A stretch of DNA of 64,000 bases from Branchipolynoe longqiensis (GCA_030323885.1 CM059196.1:43981798-44045797), one strand, 5' to 3'; positions 31,301 to 42,109 are shown, numbered from the stretch's first letter. The notes: generated from the letters alone by a model not told the origin. Numbers and translations: made by a program.

Positions 31301-34168
31301 ACCACCACACTGCTGAGAACAACACCAACACCAACACCGATCCAGTCAGCGAGACAAGCAAGAGCGGAAAGGAAACCTCACCAGTCAGGTTTCTCTCAGT
31401 TCTCTGACCTACCCCGTTTTGCCTCCTCTGTGTCCACGCAATCGTGGTACTCAAGCATTCTGCCACATCTCTTCCTGGGAGAGCAAAGGCGAAGAACACA
31501 CCCTTTGAATGCTGTCACCGATAGACCTTTCCAACTGATCAAACCTGCCTGGGATGCTGGCAGTTCTCACGACCTGCTGACCGGTTTTTTAGACAGGCTC
31601 TACAACTATGCTAGCAACCTCCTTTTGATGGATAGAAGATCAACCCCATTTGGAACAGCCAACATTGGGGAAGCAAATGCAGTGCAGGCTGCTGAATTCA
31701 ATCCATATCAAGGCCTACTAACTAGACCTGGTGAGACACTACCACTTGGTCATGATGGCACACATGTGATGTCAGATCAACCAATACCTGAGACAAAGAC
31801 CATCTTTAGGAATATATGGAACAACGCAGACTTCATTGGCAGAAATTCACACTTTGAGACAAAATCTCCAACTGATGCAGACCATCCTGATCTAATGGAC
31901 CCCAATAATGTAACATACTATCCTAATCTGACAGACCCTCCAAATATAGCAGACCCTCCTAATCTGACAGACCCTCCTAATTTTACAGACCATCCTAATC
32001 TAACAGACCTTCCTAATGTGACAGACCCTCCTAATATAACAGACCCTCCTAATATAACAGACCCCCCTAATCTGACAGACCTTCCTTTTGTGACAGACCC
32101 TCCTAATTTAACAAATCCTCCTATTTTGACATATCTTCCTTATCTGACAGACCCTCCTAAAATTACAGACCCTCCCAATCTGACAGATTATCCTAAGCTC
32201 ACAGATTATCCTAATTTGACACCCTCTCCTACATCTAATGGTCTCAGTGTTGCAAATTCTCCTACAATGAAACAAAACAGTGAGAACGCCGTATTGGAAA
32301 TCACGGCACCATACACTAGCACTGCAATGGCAATGAGAAATCCCACAGCGAAGCATACCACTAAATTCAACACCAATGCACTGATAAAAGCTTTGATAAA
32401 ACAGAGGTCGATTTTACATAAGATTGCACAATTCGATGATCAGTCAACACCAAAGTTCACAAGCTTAGAGAGGATACTCGCACAGGAATTCCTTCAGACT
32501 AATTCGAAGACACTAACACGGCCAGCCACCACTGAACAGCTACCTACGAAGCTTCGCCAGATCAGGCAGGATCAGAGATGGGCAGAATTCACTACTACCA
32601 GAAAGCCCAGGATAATGCCTGTTGTAACTCAACTTGTAACCATAGAAACCACCACCACTGGACAAATGGGGAGCGTACCTATGCTTGAACGATTGATTAA
32701 AGCTTATGCGGTCACTAAGGAAATGAAGGGTGATGTTGTCACTACTAAGCATACACCGGTCAGGCAAGCAGTGTTAAAACCTACCGGAAGTGGAGGAGCT
32801 GAAGAGATAACAACAGTAGCCATAGCTGGTCTCCAGATAAGGAGGTCCCCTGTTATCAGAAAATGGTTGGCGATGGAACCCTCAACCATGAAGAGGAAAA
32901 TACGAGAGCTGAGGAACATTAGTAAGGCTGTGTCAAGGTCGACATTGCCTGGAGAACTGACCTCAGAGGTCAGCAGGGCTGGAGGACTACCATCAACAAT
33001 AACAGCTCCTGATGGAACAGCAATGATGATAACTCCTGCTACAACAGCAGCTACAATATCTTATAGACTAACATCAGCATTATCTGATCAACCAGAAACA
33101 TTATCTCATGATGAACCAACAACAGCGATACTTGATAAAGCAGCAACAGCATTATCTTCAGATAAATCAGCAATAACAATACTTGATAAAGCAGCAACAA
33201 CATTATCTTCAGATGAATCAGCAATAAGAATACTTGATAAAGCAGTAACAGCATTATCTCCAGATAAACCAGAAACAATAGTTGATAAAACAGCAACATC
33301 ATTATCTTCAGATAAACCAGCAACAGCAATACTGGATAAAGCAGCAACGGCATTATCTCTGGAAGAATTCCTTAACAGTGAAAGCCAAATGAGATGGAGG
33401 TCTGCTAAAGAAAAGCCTCGAGGGTTGCACATAGCCATTTCCAATTCATTCCCAAGCATTACTGAGGCGCAGGCTACAAACAGATTGATGCCTTCAATAC
33501 TTGTACGTGAGGCACATATTTCTCAGTCCAGACATTTGCATGTGGTTCGATCTGGATCATCGCCATTGGAGCCATCCGCACAAGCCTCAGCTGGCATCTC
33601 CTCGGAGATAGGTGATGTGGAGATGGTTAGTAAGGATGCTACCACAAAGAAGGTTACCAACATCATGGGGATTGAGAACATGAGGAAGCTCAAGAAGATG
33701 ATTCCGGTTGTCCGTCTCGTGGCCAGAGGGAAGAACTACATTGTTCCGGTGCACACCATTGCTAACAAGACAGTCATCATCAGGCTTTACAAATCCCAAA
33801 ACACCCTAGTGGTGAACTTGCTCAAGCGACACAGTGTGGCTGCTGATGCACAGCGAGAGATGCCAGTGAGGGACTTTCCTGATGGAGCTCTGTGGAAAAT
33901 GCTCTGTGACTTGCTGGCGAGTTCATCACTCAGGGGTCAGGGGGAGGCAGGGGTCAGGGGTGAGCGTAAGAGGCATGCACAGTTCATCTCCAAGTTGCAG
34001 AAGATGAAGAAGCAGAACAGGATGAAGCCACTGAAGCAGCATGGTGACCTAGCAAAGCGGCTTGCCTTAGGGACAACACTCATGCTTCCCAATGTGAATT
34101 GGGCAGATATTTTCTTGCGCCTCCTGTCTGGTGATCCGTGTGATGATGTCTTTGGGAAGTCGAATTGA
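24589..34168 (+). CDS. Large secreted low-complexity protein, two coding exons (join 24589-24664, 29253-34168)
   Basis: The join gives 1,663 residues. Exon 1 encodes a classical signal peptide (hydrophobic core CFIVVAVCCGY, small residues SSAS before Asp26). Exon 2 is one open 4.9-kb reading frame. Order: His/Tyr/Ser-rich start; PMAAPS repeats (about 264-299); Ser-rich stretch (375-422); Gly-rich stretch (468-495); DPPN(L/I)TD repeats with Asn-x-Thr sequons (about 904-1015); a 19-20-residue ILDKAAT-type repeat (about 1305-1397); a basic C-terminal part containing VARGKNYIVPV that looks more structured. After the signal peptide only Cys1577 and Cys1655 occur. Phases match (1 nt + 2 nt). It may be a matrix or mucin-like protein, but I recognise no family and an extra in-phase exon in the intron is not excluded. 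Confidence 0.78.
25049..25601. mobile_element. Foldback element FB6 (553 bp), in the gene intron
   Basis: The termini pair at 27 of 30 positions. The left begins TTAAGGCCTGGTCACATACA and the right complement TTATGCCCCGGTCACATACA. Both continue into CGTTAGTGGA. The inside repeats AACGTAGTTGAACGTAGT words in both orientations. An internal near-copy of the terminus (GCCTTGGTCACATAGCCG) lies at about 25332. Confidence 0.75.
25614..26627. mobile_element. Foldback element FB7 (1,014 bp), with a nested insertion
   Basis: ATACCCCAGTCACGCGAG at 25614-25631 pairs with the complement ATACCCCAGTCACACGAG of 26610-26627 (17 of 18). The interior uses GTTGGCGACCTGGCG / CGCCAGGTCGCC words in both orientations. 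It begins only 12 bp after FB6 ends. A CAGGG-ended element (26137-26470) is nested inside. Confidence 0.72.
26137..26470. mobile_element. CAGGGATGAAAG-ended element nested in FB7
   Basis: The ends are CAGGGATGAAAG and CTTTCATCCCTG (12-bp perfect inverted pair), followed inward by a looser TCTCCG / CCGGAGA match. AAAACT directly flanks both ends (26131-26136 and 26471-26476). Inside is a TAT microsatellite (26213-26250) and a duplicated GCAGCACTATCA-type unit. Resembles hAT-type termini, though the visible duplication is 6 bp. Confidence 0.65.
26912..27205 (-). repeat. SINE-A copy
   Basis: Minus-oriented, with tail (GGGGTTTTACATCCTAG) at the left, the CTTTATAGTGCTGCCCGACTG body and a damaged head at the right. 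Confidence 0.75.
27298..27604 (+). repeat. SINE-A copy
   Basis: Head GGCCGAGCTGTAAGAGCG with B-box GGGTTCGAATC, then body and the tail ATGCTGCTAGGATACAAAGC. It lies in inverted orientation about 90 bp from the preceding copy, so a transcript of the intron could pair the two. Confidence 0.78.
27835..28195. repeat. Strand-switch minisatellite, copy 2
   Basis: G/T-rich GTGTGGTGGGGGTTTAGG units to about 28040, the hinge with TTAGGGATGCTAAAGATTG and CTGCTCTGCAAGACCCC at 28045-28090, then C/A-rich CCACCACACACACC units. The hinge is the reverse complement of the 17.5-kb hinge. Confidence 0.85.
28330..28366. repeat. (CT)n microsatellite
   Basis: Runs of CT with few interruptions, directly visible. 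Confidence 0.9.
28480..28975. repeat. Purine-rich G tract upstream of exon 2
   Basis: The + strand is dominated by GGGAGG, GGAAGGG and GGGTGG runs, interrupted by a poly-C run at 28556-28567. Many GGG runs at short spacing could form G4 structures in the nascent transcript. The mirrored polypurine pattern could also form triplex DNA. Confidence 0.8.
29253..34168 (+). CDS. Secreted-protein gene, exon 2 (4,916 bp, terminal)
   Basis: The acceptor is TTTCTTTTCTAG|AC with a strong pyrimidine tract. The frame is open for 1,638 codons to TGA at 34166-34168. It is unusually long for an animal exon. The conceptual protein is rich in S, T, P and A and has several dibasic or RxxR-type sites (KRIRR, EQRRR). 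Opposite-strand and shifted frames inside it are short shadows. Confidence 0.85.
31885..32222 (+). repeat. Coding repeat encoding DPPN(L/I)T units
   Basis: About 20 degenerate 18- to 21-bp units, each like ACAGACCCTCCTAATCTG. At protein level about a dozen units keep the Asn-x-Thr sequon. Where Asn is lost it is replaced by Lys, Phe, Ile or Tyr, while the TDPP part persists. Confidence 0.85.
33090..33368 (+). repeat. Coding repeat encoding ILDKAATALSSDK-type units
   Basis: Five to six units of about 57-60 bp in frame (ACTTGATAAAGCAGCAACA...TTATCTTCAGATAAA). The unit pattern LDKAxTxLSxDxxA has helical heptad-like spacing of hydrophobics. Confidence 0.85.
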
Positions 34169-34198
34169 CACTGTCAGAGGTCAGACCAGCTCATTGGT

Positions 34199-34590
34199 GC
34201 TTAAAGCTACTTCATTGGTGATGAAAGCACTAAATGTTCAAAACCAACGCGCTTACCTAGATTTGATCCATCATAGACACTCGTACACTTATTATTAACA
34301 TTTATTGTTATTTATTTATTGTTCATTAACTAACATTTATCTTTGCACATATATCAATTGAATAGAACTTGTCACTGCTGACGCTTATGGTGTCCAGGAT
34401 TTCAGCATGCACACAGACATTATTTTGTGCATGTTTTTTCCCCACTTCAAATATCTCCAAAATGAAGCCACTAAAAATAAAAGTTCCTTCAAAATATTGT
34501 AACATAGATTAAAATGAACCAGCTAATATTTTGTATCTAAGAAGAGTATGGTTGTAGTTCAAACCTTTAAATTGTGCAACTTTAAATTGT
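34199..34590 (+). repeat. MITE-B copy in the 3' flank of the secreted-protein gene
   Basis: Begins 31 bp after the stop codon. It has the family landmarks AAAACCAACGCGCTTACCTAG, GTCACTGCTGACGC, AAATATCTCC and a right end TGTGCAACTTTAAA. It probably provides the 3' UTR and poly(A) signal of the gene. Confidence 0.7.
34476..34481 (+). terminator. Possible poly(A) signal AATAAA inside MITE-B
   Basis: AATAAA 308 bp past the stop of the secreted-protein gene, in the block TTTTAAAATAAAAG that is part of the MITE-B consensus. First candidate signal downstream of the ORF that I see. Confidence 0.4.
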
Positions 34591-34959
34591 TTGTGAATAT
34601 ACAATCTGGTATCCCTGATTAAATGGATATATCTAATATATATTCAATTCAATCACTTTTATTCCAGAATATTATATCCATTAAAAAAAGTCTATCTAGA
34701 AGCTGAAAATATATAACATAATTTAAAGTGATTCCAGAATGATGAGGTGTATAATGAATTACTATTCATAATACATTACCTGATTTAACCGTATTTAACA
34801 CACCTTTTTCTTTCGATTCAGATTTATAATTATGCCATATATATTATATATGTATGAGTATGAATGTATTGCTTTTCTCAAAGAAAGGAAGGCAATACTA
34901 TATTTCTTACCACCAACATTCTAGCATCATATTCTGTAAAGTCTGAGGGAACTACAATA

Positions 34960-35335
34960 GACGATTTCCACTACCAACCCGTCCTCTGATGGCAATGAGA
35001 AGAACTATTGTAGGTAATCGTAGTGCAACATGCTTTGTGGAAAAGGTCTTATAGACAATTGCCATGAATAAACCTCCCTCGTGGCACTGGGAAGACCTAG
35101 TATTGTAGGTAGCAGGCTCATTGTGAAGCAAGTTCTGTGGGACCGGCTCTTGAACTTGGAAGAGGATTTACACCCCTAACCTATTCTCTGACAGCCGCGG
35201 AAGAACTAATGTTTTGGGTAGCAGGTCGCTGTGCAGCATGCTCCATGAAAGAGGTCTTATAGAGGATTTCCACCACCAATCTGTCCTCTGATGGCAGTGG
35301 TAAAAACTGATGTCGTGGGAAGCAGCCCACTGTGC
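34960..35335 (+). repeat. 110-bp tandem repeat family, direct copy
   Basis: Three to four diverged units, each with a (T)CTGA(T/C)(G/A)GC(A/C) block, TTGTAGGTA(A/G) or TTTGGGTAGCAGG, and a GGTCTTATAGA(G/C)(G/A)ATT segment. The inverted relative is at 22690-23060. Confidence 0.7.
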
Positions 35336-35557
35336 ATGTTATTAATATAATTGAAGGTGTATGGGTCATTCTCTGAAACTGAGCACTAAAGTGTGACATG
35401 GAAACCAAAAGTGAAAACCTTCCAAATAATTGCAGAAAGCATTAGAAATAATAGTAGAAGCCATCATCATATGAAGGTTTACATGTTGTGCATATGTCAG
35501 CGTTAAAAAAATGCTATCTAACTTTTTGATTCACAAATTGAGCAATATATTGTGGTG

Positions 35558-35815
35558 TTCTCTGTGGCGGAGTGGTTAGAGTGTCTGACTTTTTTCTAGG
35601 TCAGACTCCTAATCTGAAGGTCAGCGGTTCGATTCCCTGTGCCCCCCACCTCTGCCAATTTGGATTTCCACCGCTGTGTATAACTTACAGCGTCATCAAA
35701 GGCTGGTTGCTCTCATACCATGTCTATGTGGTGTGGGAGGTTAAAAATCCCTTGGGTCGGTAAAAGTGTAGGCTCGGGCTTTCTATCGACAAACTGTCAA
35801 ATGCTGAAAACAAGC
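35558..35815 (+). repeat. SINE-B copy 1, tRNA-derived
   Basis: The head GGCGGAGTGGTTAGAGTG (A-box) followed by GGTTCGATTCCC (B-box) is tRNA-like with an enlarged middle. The body shares CACCTCTGCCAATTTGGATT, CAGCGTCATCAAAGG and GTGTGGGAGGTTAAA with 36146-36388 and, inverted, 58625-58866. Confidence 0.8.
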
Positions 35816-35829
35816 CTATTCAGGCTTAT

Positions 35830-36140
35830 CCGTGATAGGCAGTAAAAAAAAAATCTTCAACAAATATTAATATCACTTGTGTAACATGGAAATCAAAGAC
35901 ATCCATAACATCATTTTAGCAGATACAACAAATTCAAACAAGATTTCATTGATTACAGTTAAGCAAACAAGATTATGTCTTACAAGAACAAAGTTTGGGT
36001 AAATGCATGGTGTATATGTGTATATTGTCACATTTTAACTTTAGCACAAAATCAGGAGCATACTTTTGATCAATGTTGTGGGATGGATTAAATGCATGTG
36101 ACACTAGCATTGATAACATACCACACAGAGGCAACCAATA
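35830..36140. other. Unannotated stretch
   Basis: AT-rich spacer between two same-orientation SINE-B copies. No further structure seen. Confidence 0.35.
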
Positions 36141-36145
36141 TATGG

Positions 36146-36388
36146 TCTCTGTGGCAGAGTGGTTAGAGTGTCTGACTTTTTTCTAGGTCGGATGCCTGAT
36201 CTGAGGGTCGATGGTTCGAGTCCCTGTGCCCCCCCACCTCTGCCAATTTGGATTTCCACCGCTGTGTAAAACTTACAGCGTCATCAAAGGCCGGTTGCTC
36301 TCATACCATGTCTATGTGGTGTGGGAGGTTAAAAAATCCCTTGGGTCAGTAAAAGTGTAGGCCCGGGCTTTCTATCGAAAAACTGGCC
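36146..36388 (+). repeat. SINE-B copy 2
   Basis: Same landmarks as copy 1: CTCTGTGGCAGAGTGGTTAG, GGTTCGAGTCCC, then the AATTTGGATTTCCACCGCTG body. The copies lie 330 bp apart in direct orientation. Confidence 0.8.
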
Positions 36389-36537
36389 ACAGCAGGAGCA
36401 TCCACATCGCGGCCCTGGGAATCAGCTATCTGATTGCAAATCCTGCTACCACCATCCACCACACAGAGCACATCCCACGAATAAAGATAATACCTCTGTT
36501 CGAAAATCCCTTGAGATAACTGGTGGAAGGACACGAA

Positions 36538-36568
36538 GAAGAAGAAGAAGAAGAAGAAGAAGAAGAAG
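36538..36568. repeat. (GAA)n microsatellite
   Basis: About ten GAA triplets, directly visible. Confidence 0.95.
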
Positions 36569-36831
36569 CTACAAATAAAAGAAATATTAATTATCACCAT
36601 CGTAATGTGGAAACCAAATATTTTGTTCCCAGATTTAGAGAATGATCCATATTCATATTATTGCTAGGTATGTGTATTTATTGCACCAAGGAGACTGAAC
36701 GAGTCAATTTCCAGAACGTGAAGAGTGGTACACAAGTCATCGCTAACATTACTAGTACAGTACAAGTAGTGCTTTGTATATTGATGAGTTCTAACTGCAC
36801 TAGTCTATTAGTCTGCAATCTTTGGGTTTGT

Positions 36832-37171
36832 TGAAACTGCATAGTCCAATAAAAGCATAAAACCTTCAAAAATCAAAATACTTACCTAGCTTTTGATCCA
36901 ACATAATGGGGCACTCATTAAACATTTATTGTTGTATAAAAGGAATATTATGTGAATTTAATGAAACCTGTCACTGCTGAAGTCTATGATGTCCAGCATT
37001 TTGATGTGCATGCCATAATAATGTTGAATGTTTTCACATCAAATATCTCCAAATTAACTGTTTAAAATTCAAGTTACTTCAAACAAAAAATAATGTATAT
37101 TAGATTATAATGACCAACCAAATATATCGATCTAAACAATATGGTAGAAACACAAAATCATTAGATTATGC
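36832..37171 (+). repeat. MITE-B copy, full length
   Basis: Left AACTGCATAGTCCAATAAAAGC and right ATTAGATTATGCAACTTTAAT form the family's inverted ends. Internal blocks are in family order. Confidence 0.75.
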
Positions 37172-37689
37172 AACTTTAATCACTAACACTGCTACTTGTA
37201 GATAAGTAATTAAATGGAAGGGTACATTGTGAATTAAGTAGTTGATATCAAGTCAGTGTAATAAAATCAGGCTAGTGTTTAGTACCAACGGAAGAAACAT
37301 TTGAGAGAAGTCTGGATAGACATCGGAGAGGACATGCACAATTATATGACTTTAAGGCTCTGACCACCTCCATATGTGTGCAAAGGAAATAGGTTTTGAT
37401 TTTTGTACCCGCCATTAGAGGCCCAATAGGGCCTATATCAGCCAGAAGAGGATCTGTAAGTTAAAAAATCAGAATGTTTTGGTGGTGTAGTAAATATTCA
37501 CCATTTTTTTTTTATCCTGTTACAATATTTACATATGAGTATTATAACTGACTGATATCAAAGTGGACTCAACCACTTACTGATTTAGTGGTTTCGTTTA
37601 CTTTGAATTCAAGCCATGGTAGGTGGATGGCAGCAAAGCCCTGTTAGATACATTTATTTGGTGAACATTTTACTCAAAACAAGTTATTA
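37172..37689. other. Unannotated stretch
   Basis: No gene or repeat supported. It is the left flank of the DIRS element. Confidence 0.35.
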
Positions 37690-38084
37690 TTTTAGTAAAG
37701 CTAGACTTACTTGTAAGTTGAAGTATTACTAAGATTCTTACGAATCTATGAATACGAACGTAAGGATCAGGAGAGAGGACAAGCTCGCGCAGGACTGGAT
37801 GTAGCCTCAGTATTTATAGTTGGAGGGATACAAAAAACTTTAACTAACTTCCCCTATCAGGCAACCTACCCTGTCCCAATCTTAACAACTTTTCGTTTGT
37901 TATTTAATACTCGAGTATTTTTCTTAATTTTTCATGGTGTGGGTGGGTGGACCCTGATTCTTAGCTTCGTATTCGTAGATTTGTAAAAATCTTAGTAATA
38001 CTTCAACTTACAAGTAAGTCTAGCTTTACTAAAATATTCTTACTTCATCTTCCAAACGCCGGAAGTTAAGTATCCGGGGAGAGT
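37690..38084. repeat. DIRS right terminal repeat plus internal complementary region
   Basis: 37690-37758 and 37966-38034 are inverted copies over about 69 bp with a few mismatches (ATTTTAGTAAAGCTAGACTT at the outer edge). 38036-38084 (ATTCTTACTTCATCTTCC...) is the inverted copy of 44428-44476. 37770-37835 (GAGGACAAGCTCGCGCAGG...) is the inverted copy of about 44380-44435. These three relations define both ITRs and the ICR. Confidence 0.88.
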
Positions 38085-38477
38085 CTTCGTAGCATGTTTT
38101 TTTGTAGCCTGACTTTCTCTCCTTCCGATACTTCTTCCTTCTCTCGTCTCTTTTTCTGTGAATATACAATTCTTTTGGTCTTTCGACATTAGTTTTATGG
38201 AAGTCTTTCGACAATCGGTTTTAACAAGGACAAGTAGTTTTACTTTTTATCCCATTACCTTTTTATTCACTTTTTCTCTTGTACTTGGATATACATATCT
38301 TTAGTGTACACATATTTATACATATATCAGTCTTTGACATGACCCTCATTTTTGGCCAACATATAAACATATATCTATAACTATAGTGTAATCAATCCCA
38401 CCGCCAGTATCTACTGCAAGTTTGCATAACAATGTCATTTTACAACTTAATCACTTTCTTGCTCCTCTCAGGATGGT

Positions 38478-39214
38478 TCATTGTACCTCTCCTGGGTCCT
38501 CCAAAGATTTGTGGTAGAATTTTACAAAGCTAGTACTGTCGCGCCATGATGCATTCCTCATGATCGCATTCAGGCTGGCTCCCAGTGCACTCACCACAAA
38601 GGCGGACACTCCTCTAGTACTGTGTCCCCTGTACTTTGCTGTGTCTATTCCTGACAGCTCCATGCCGCTCATGGTCCATCTTGCCAGTGTGGCCAGTGAG
38701 ATCGGGCCGTGTGGACCGATGTACGAGCTGAGCAATTGTTTATGTCGTCGTCTGACTTTTGCTGCTCTCGTTATGTAACTCTTCAGAGTTCTCACTACAC
38801 ACAGTTTTCTGTTATCTGGATATGCGTAGAAGCTAGTTGTGTTTTAACAGTGTTTTCATTTTGAAGACCACCGCATCTTCCTCTATCCTCATTCTGTCTA
38901 ATGACAAGTTGTGGATGGTTTGTCCTCTTTGGGATGACACAAGTAACAATAACAATGTTAATTTATATGACAACATTTTCAAGTTCAAGTTCAGTATTAC
39001 TATGTAGACTAACTAACCAGTTCAGTACCTTCTCCACGCTCCAGAAGCTATCATATCTGGGTTGTGGATGTCTCTGTTCATGGCAACCTTTGCACAACCA
39101 CTTAATCAAGTAGTGTTTGCCTACTGGGTTACCATCACGCCTAGGTAATATCAAGCTAAGTGCGCTCCTCGCCATGTTTATTGCTCCATATCCTACTCCC
39201 GTTTCAAAAGACAT
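38478..39214 (-). pseudogene. DIRS tyrosine recombinase, broken
   Basis: Two main open pieces. 39214-38963 has a core-binding-like part (GYGAINMARSALSLILPRR). 38795-38478 has the catalytic part with HSTRGVSAF (HxxR box) and FVKFYHK, where Tyr would be the nucleophile. Stops and shifts separate them, so it is not expected to work. Confidence 0.8.
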
Positions 39215-39699
39215 ACGTGGTATTTTAGCACGTCAGCTATCCTCGGGTTGAGGACACTGACTCCTCTAGTGCCCACAGTCCCCACCTGTTAATATGGGTT
39301 AAGTACCCTTTCTTAGTGGTTGAGCACCAAGTATGTTTAATGTAAGTTAATGTTCTTTTGTCTATGTCGTACCCTTCTAATGTTCTACCTAAAATAGGTA
39401 TACCATCAATTTTCTCTCGGCGAGCCCCTGGTTTGTGGACTCACTTTCTTGGCCGCTTACTCCATTCAGGTTCCCCTTCCTCTTGGGGAACATAATGTGG
39501 TCTTTTGCTTCTTTTTGCAGGAGTGGGTACCACGGTTGTGCTGGACAGTGGTGTGCCACCACTATCGTTCTTGCCTGGTCCCTCTGGATCTTCATGACCC
39601 TTGGGAGGAGGCTGAAAGGTGGGAAGCAGAATAAGTACATGTCTTCCCAACAGAATGAGAACGCGTCTGTTCTTCAATTTTCTGGTTCTGGTTCCCAAC

Positions 39700-40700
39700 T
39701 GACGTATTTCTTTAATTTAGCATTAAGTCTTGACGTGAACATATCAACTGCTGGTGTGCCCCAAATTTAACAAATTTGTTTAAAAGTTTGTGGGTTCAGA
39801 TTCCACTCTAGTTGGTCCCGGAATTTTCTGGGTCTTAGATCAGCTAAGACATTATATATCCTGGGAATGTGTGTGATTTTCAACCAGTTGTTGTGTTCTT
39901 GAGCCCATTCCCATATTACTAGGGCTTCTCTCAGACAGTCCTCAGATTTTGTACCTCCTATGTTTTTTACGTACGCTAAGGCTGTTGTACTATCAGTCCT
40001 GACTCTGATGTGTGTGTTGTCTACCCTGCATAGGCTTTTTAGTCCAAACGCTATCGCTCTGAGTTCTAACGCGTTTATGTGTGTTAGTTTGTCTGGGTGC
40101 CATCTGCTCCCTGTTTCACTCCTGTCTGTGTGTGCTCCCCATCCCTGATGTGAAGCATCTGTGAACAGTTCGATCTTCGGATCTTCCTGTCTTATTAGTC
40201 TGGGGTTTTGTAGGTTACATTCCCACCAGTGGATGTCTGCTAGACCTTCCTCTGATATTCACATCGTGCTCTCAAAATTCCCTTTACTTCTTTTTAAAGC
40301 TTTAATTTTGTCCCTTTCCAGACGTTTGAAGTGTATTCCTGCATACTCTACTGCTGGTGCATACGCCACCATGAGCCCGATCAGTCCTGCCACCTGGCGG
40401 ATCCTGTTCTGTTCTGTGTTTAGGATTTCCCTTATCACTTGTTTTAATTTATCCCTCTTATCTTCAGTGAGGGCCACCTTCATGTTAATTGAATTAAATT
40501 CAAAACCCAAGAATGTTAGTATTTGTGTTGGTTCTAGCAGTGATTTATGTGTGTTTATTCTGAAACCCAGTCATGTAAACAGGATCTCCAGATCCCTTAT
40601 TATTGCCTCTTTACATTCACGTTCTGTTCGTCCTATGACAAAAGCTATCATCCAAATAGGGGAACCCTATATGGCCTTTCTCAGATAATTCTGCATAAAT
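39700..40700 (-). pseudogene. DIRS RT C-terminal / RNase H remnant
   Basis: The 40510-40259 frame (GFEFNSINMKVALTEDKRDKL, RQVAGLIGLMVAYAPAVEY) resembles the RT thumb-to-RNase H link of DIRS/gypsy-like polymerases. Further fragments toward 39760 include VRTDSTTALAYVKN and VLADLRPRKFRDQLEW, RNase H-like. Frames shift repeatedly. Confidence 0.7.
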
Positions 40701-40836
40701 TGGTTTTAGGAGTTTAGTGAATATACGGGGTCCTGGTGACAGCCCGTTTGGCAATACTTGGTAATCGAGTAGTTTATTCCCATTACGGAATCTAAGGAAT
40801 TTCTTTTGTGAGTTATTTATTGGAACAGAGTAATAT

Positions 40837-42109
40837 TAGGTACTCCAAAGTGAGCGTGTATGGTGTCCGCAGCGCGAAATTTGACATATTTTAACCCTTT
40901 TAAAAACACTCCAATCTTCACTAATTCTGCTTGGTTTGAAATAAAATTTATATGAAATTAAAGCTCGTTCCTTTTTCTTTTAGGGTATCTGAGTTTTAAT
41001 TATTATTATGAAATATTACAGTCAATGGACACTTGTTGGGGGGTACCATCGGCAGCTCTGAGCATGCTCGCCGAGTTTGTTTTCATCCAGTCTGAGCTAC
41101 TCCCTTCCCTAAAATTGATACCTTGGTGAGTACAGTGACCTGAGCTAAAAATAACCACCAATGAAAGACAGAAGAAACTAGGCTTCATTAGCATATCAAG
41201 CATGACTGTTTTTGAGTGGGAAATTTGATTGAACTGAAGGAGTGAAAACATTAAGACATTAATCCTCCTTGAAAATTGATCAGGATCATTTTGAAAATTA
41301 TATCATCAGAAAGCTTAAGTCTTACTCTACCTAACCAGAACAATATTTGGTTGAGATTTATATCATGCGCATCAAGGTTGGTCTGAGATGTGACTGCTGC
41401 AAGAATGTGGCTATTGTCAGCTCGCGATGCCTAAAAGTGAATGTTGTCTTTCTTTCTCTGATCAGTTAGAAAATGATGTCATCGTGTAGAGCTTTTAATT
41501 CTGGTTATTTTGGTATAAAGATTGCAGTGATAGGACAATTAGAATGGGAGTTATGCTATTTTTCTTAATTTTATTGTCAGCTCGCGATGCCTAAAAGTGA
41601 ATGTTGGCTTTCTTTCTCTGATCAGTTAGAAATTTATGTCATCATGTAGAGCTTTTAATTCTGGTTATTTTGGTATAAAGATTGCTGTGATAGGACAATT
41701 AGAATGAGAGTTATGCTATTTTTCTTTATTTTACTGAATTTATTATTGGTGGTTGCTGGAAATTAAGGAATTTAGCAAGTTTGACATGAAATTTCAGAAA
41801 GAATACTAATAGTGATGGTCTGTAAAACATTTAGCTTCTTATTTGTACTATAGAGAATGAGATTCTTTAATATTGGACAGATCATATGCAAAATAGCTTC
41901 CAGGTGGAACCCTAAAAACCAAGCTTTGGCTAATTTGGAAATGTGCACAAATCGAGGTAAAGAAATCAGTCTTTAAACGCTCATAACTTTGCAGCTATTC
42001 AATCGATCTAAATGATTTTTATATCATTGAGATCCAATTTAAAAGATCTGTACAGATATACAACTTGTAATACTGACCTGTTGAAAATAGAAATCACTTT
42101 GGAGTACCT
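40837..42109. mobile_element. 1.27-kb TIR element, copy 2, inserted in DIRS
   Basis: Left TAGGTACTCCAAAGTGA and right complement AGGTACTCCAAAGTGA form a perfect pair. AGTAATAT flanks both ends (40829-40836 and 42110-42117), an 8-bp target duplication as in hAT elements. A 160-bp internal tandem duplication (41413-41572, 41573-41732) distinguishes it from copy 1 at 21275-22471. Confidence 0.85.

Noticed and set aside
35558..35645. Functional tRNA gene
   Set aside because: A- and B-boxes are present but the sequence recurs with a constant 170-bp body in three copies, so it is a SINE head.
40161..40688. 175-codon plus-strand frame
   Set aside because: It is antisense to the DIRS RT/RNase H region. 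The minus strand carries the recognisable motifs.
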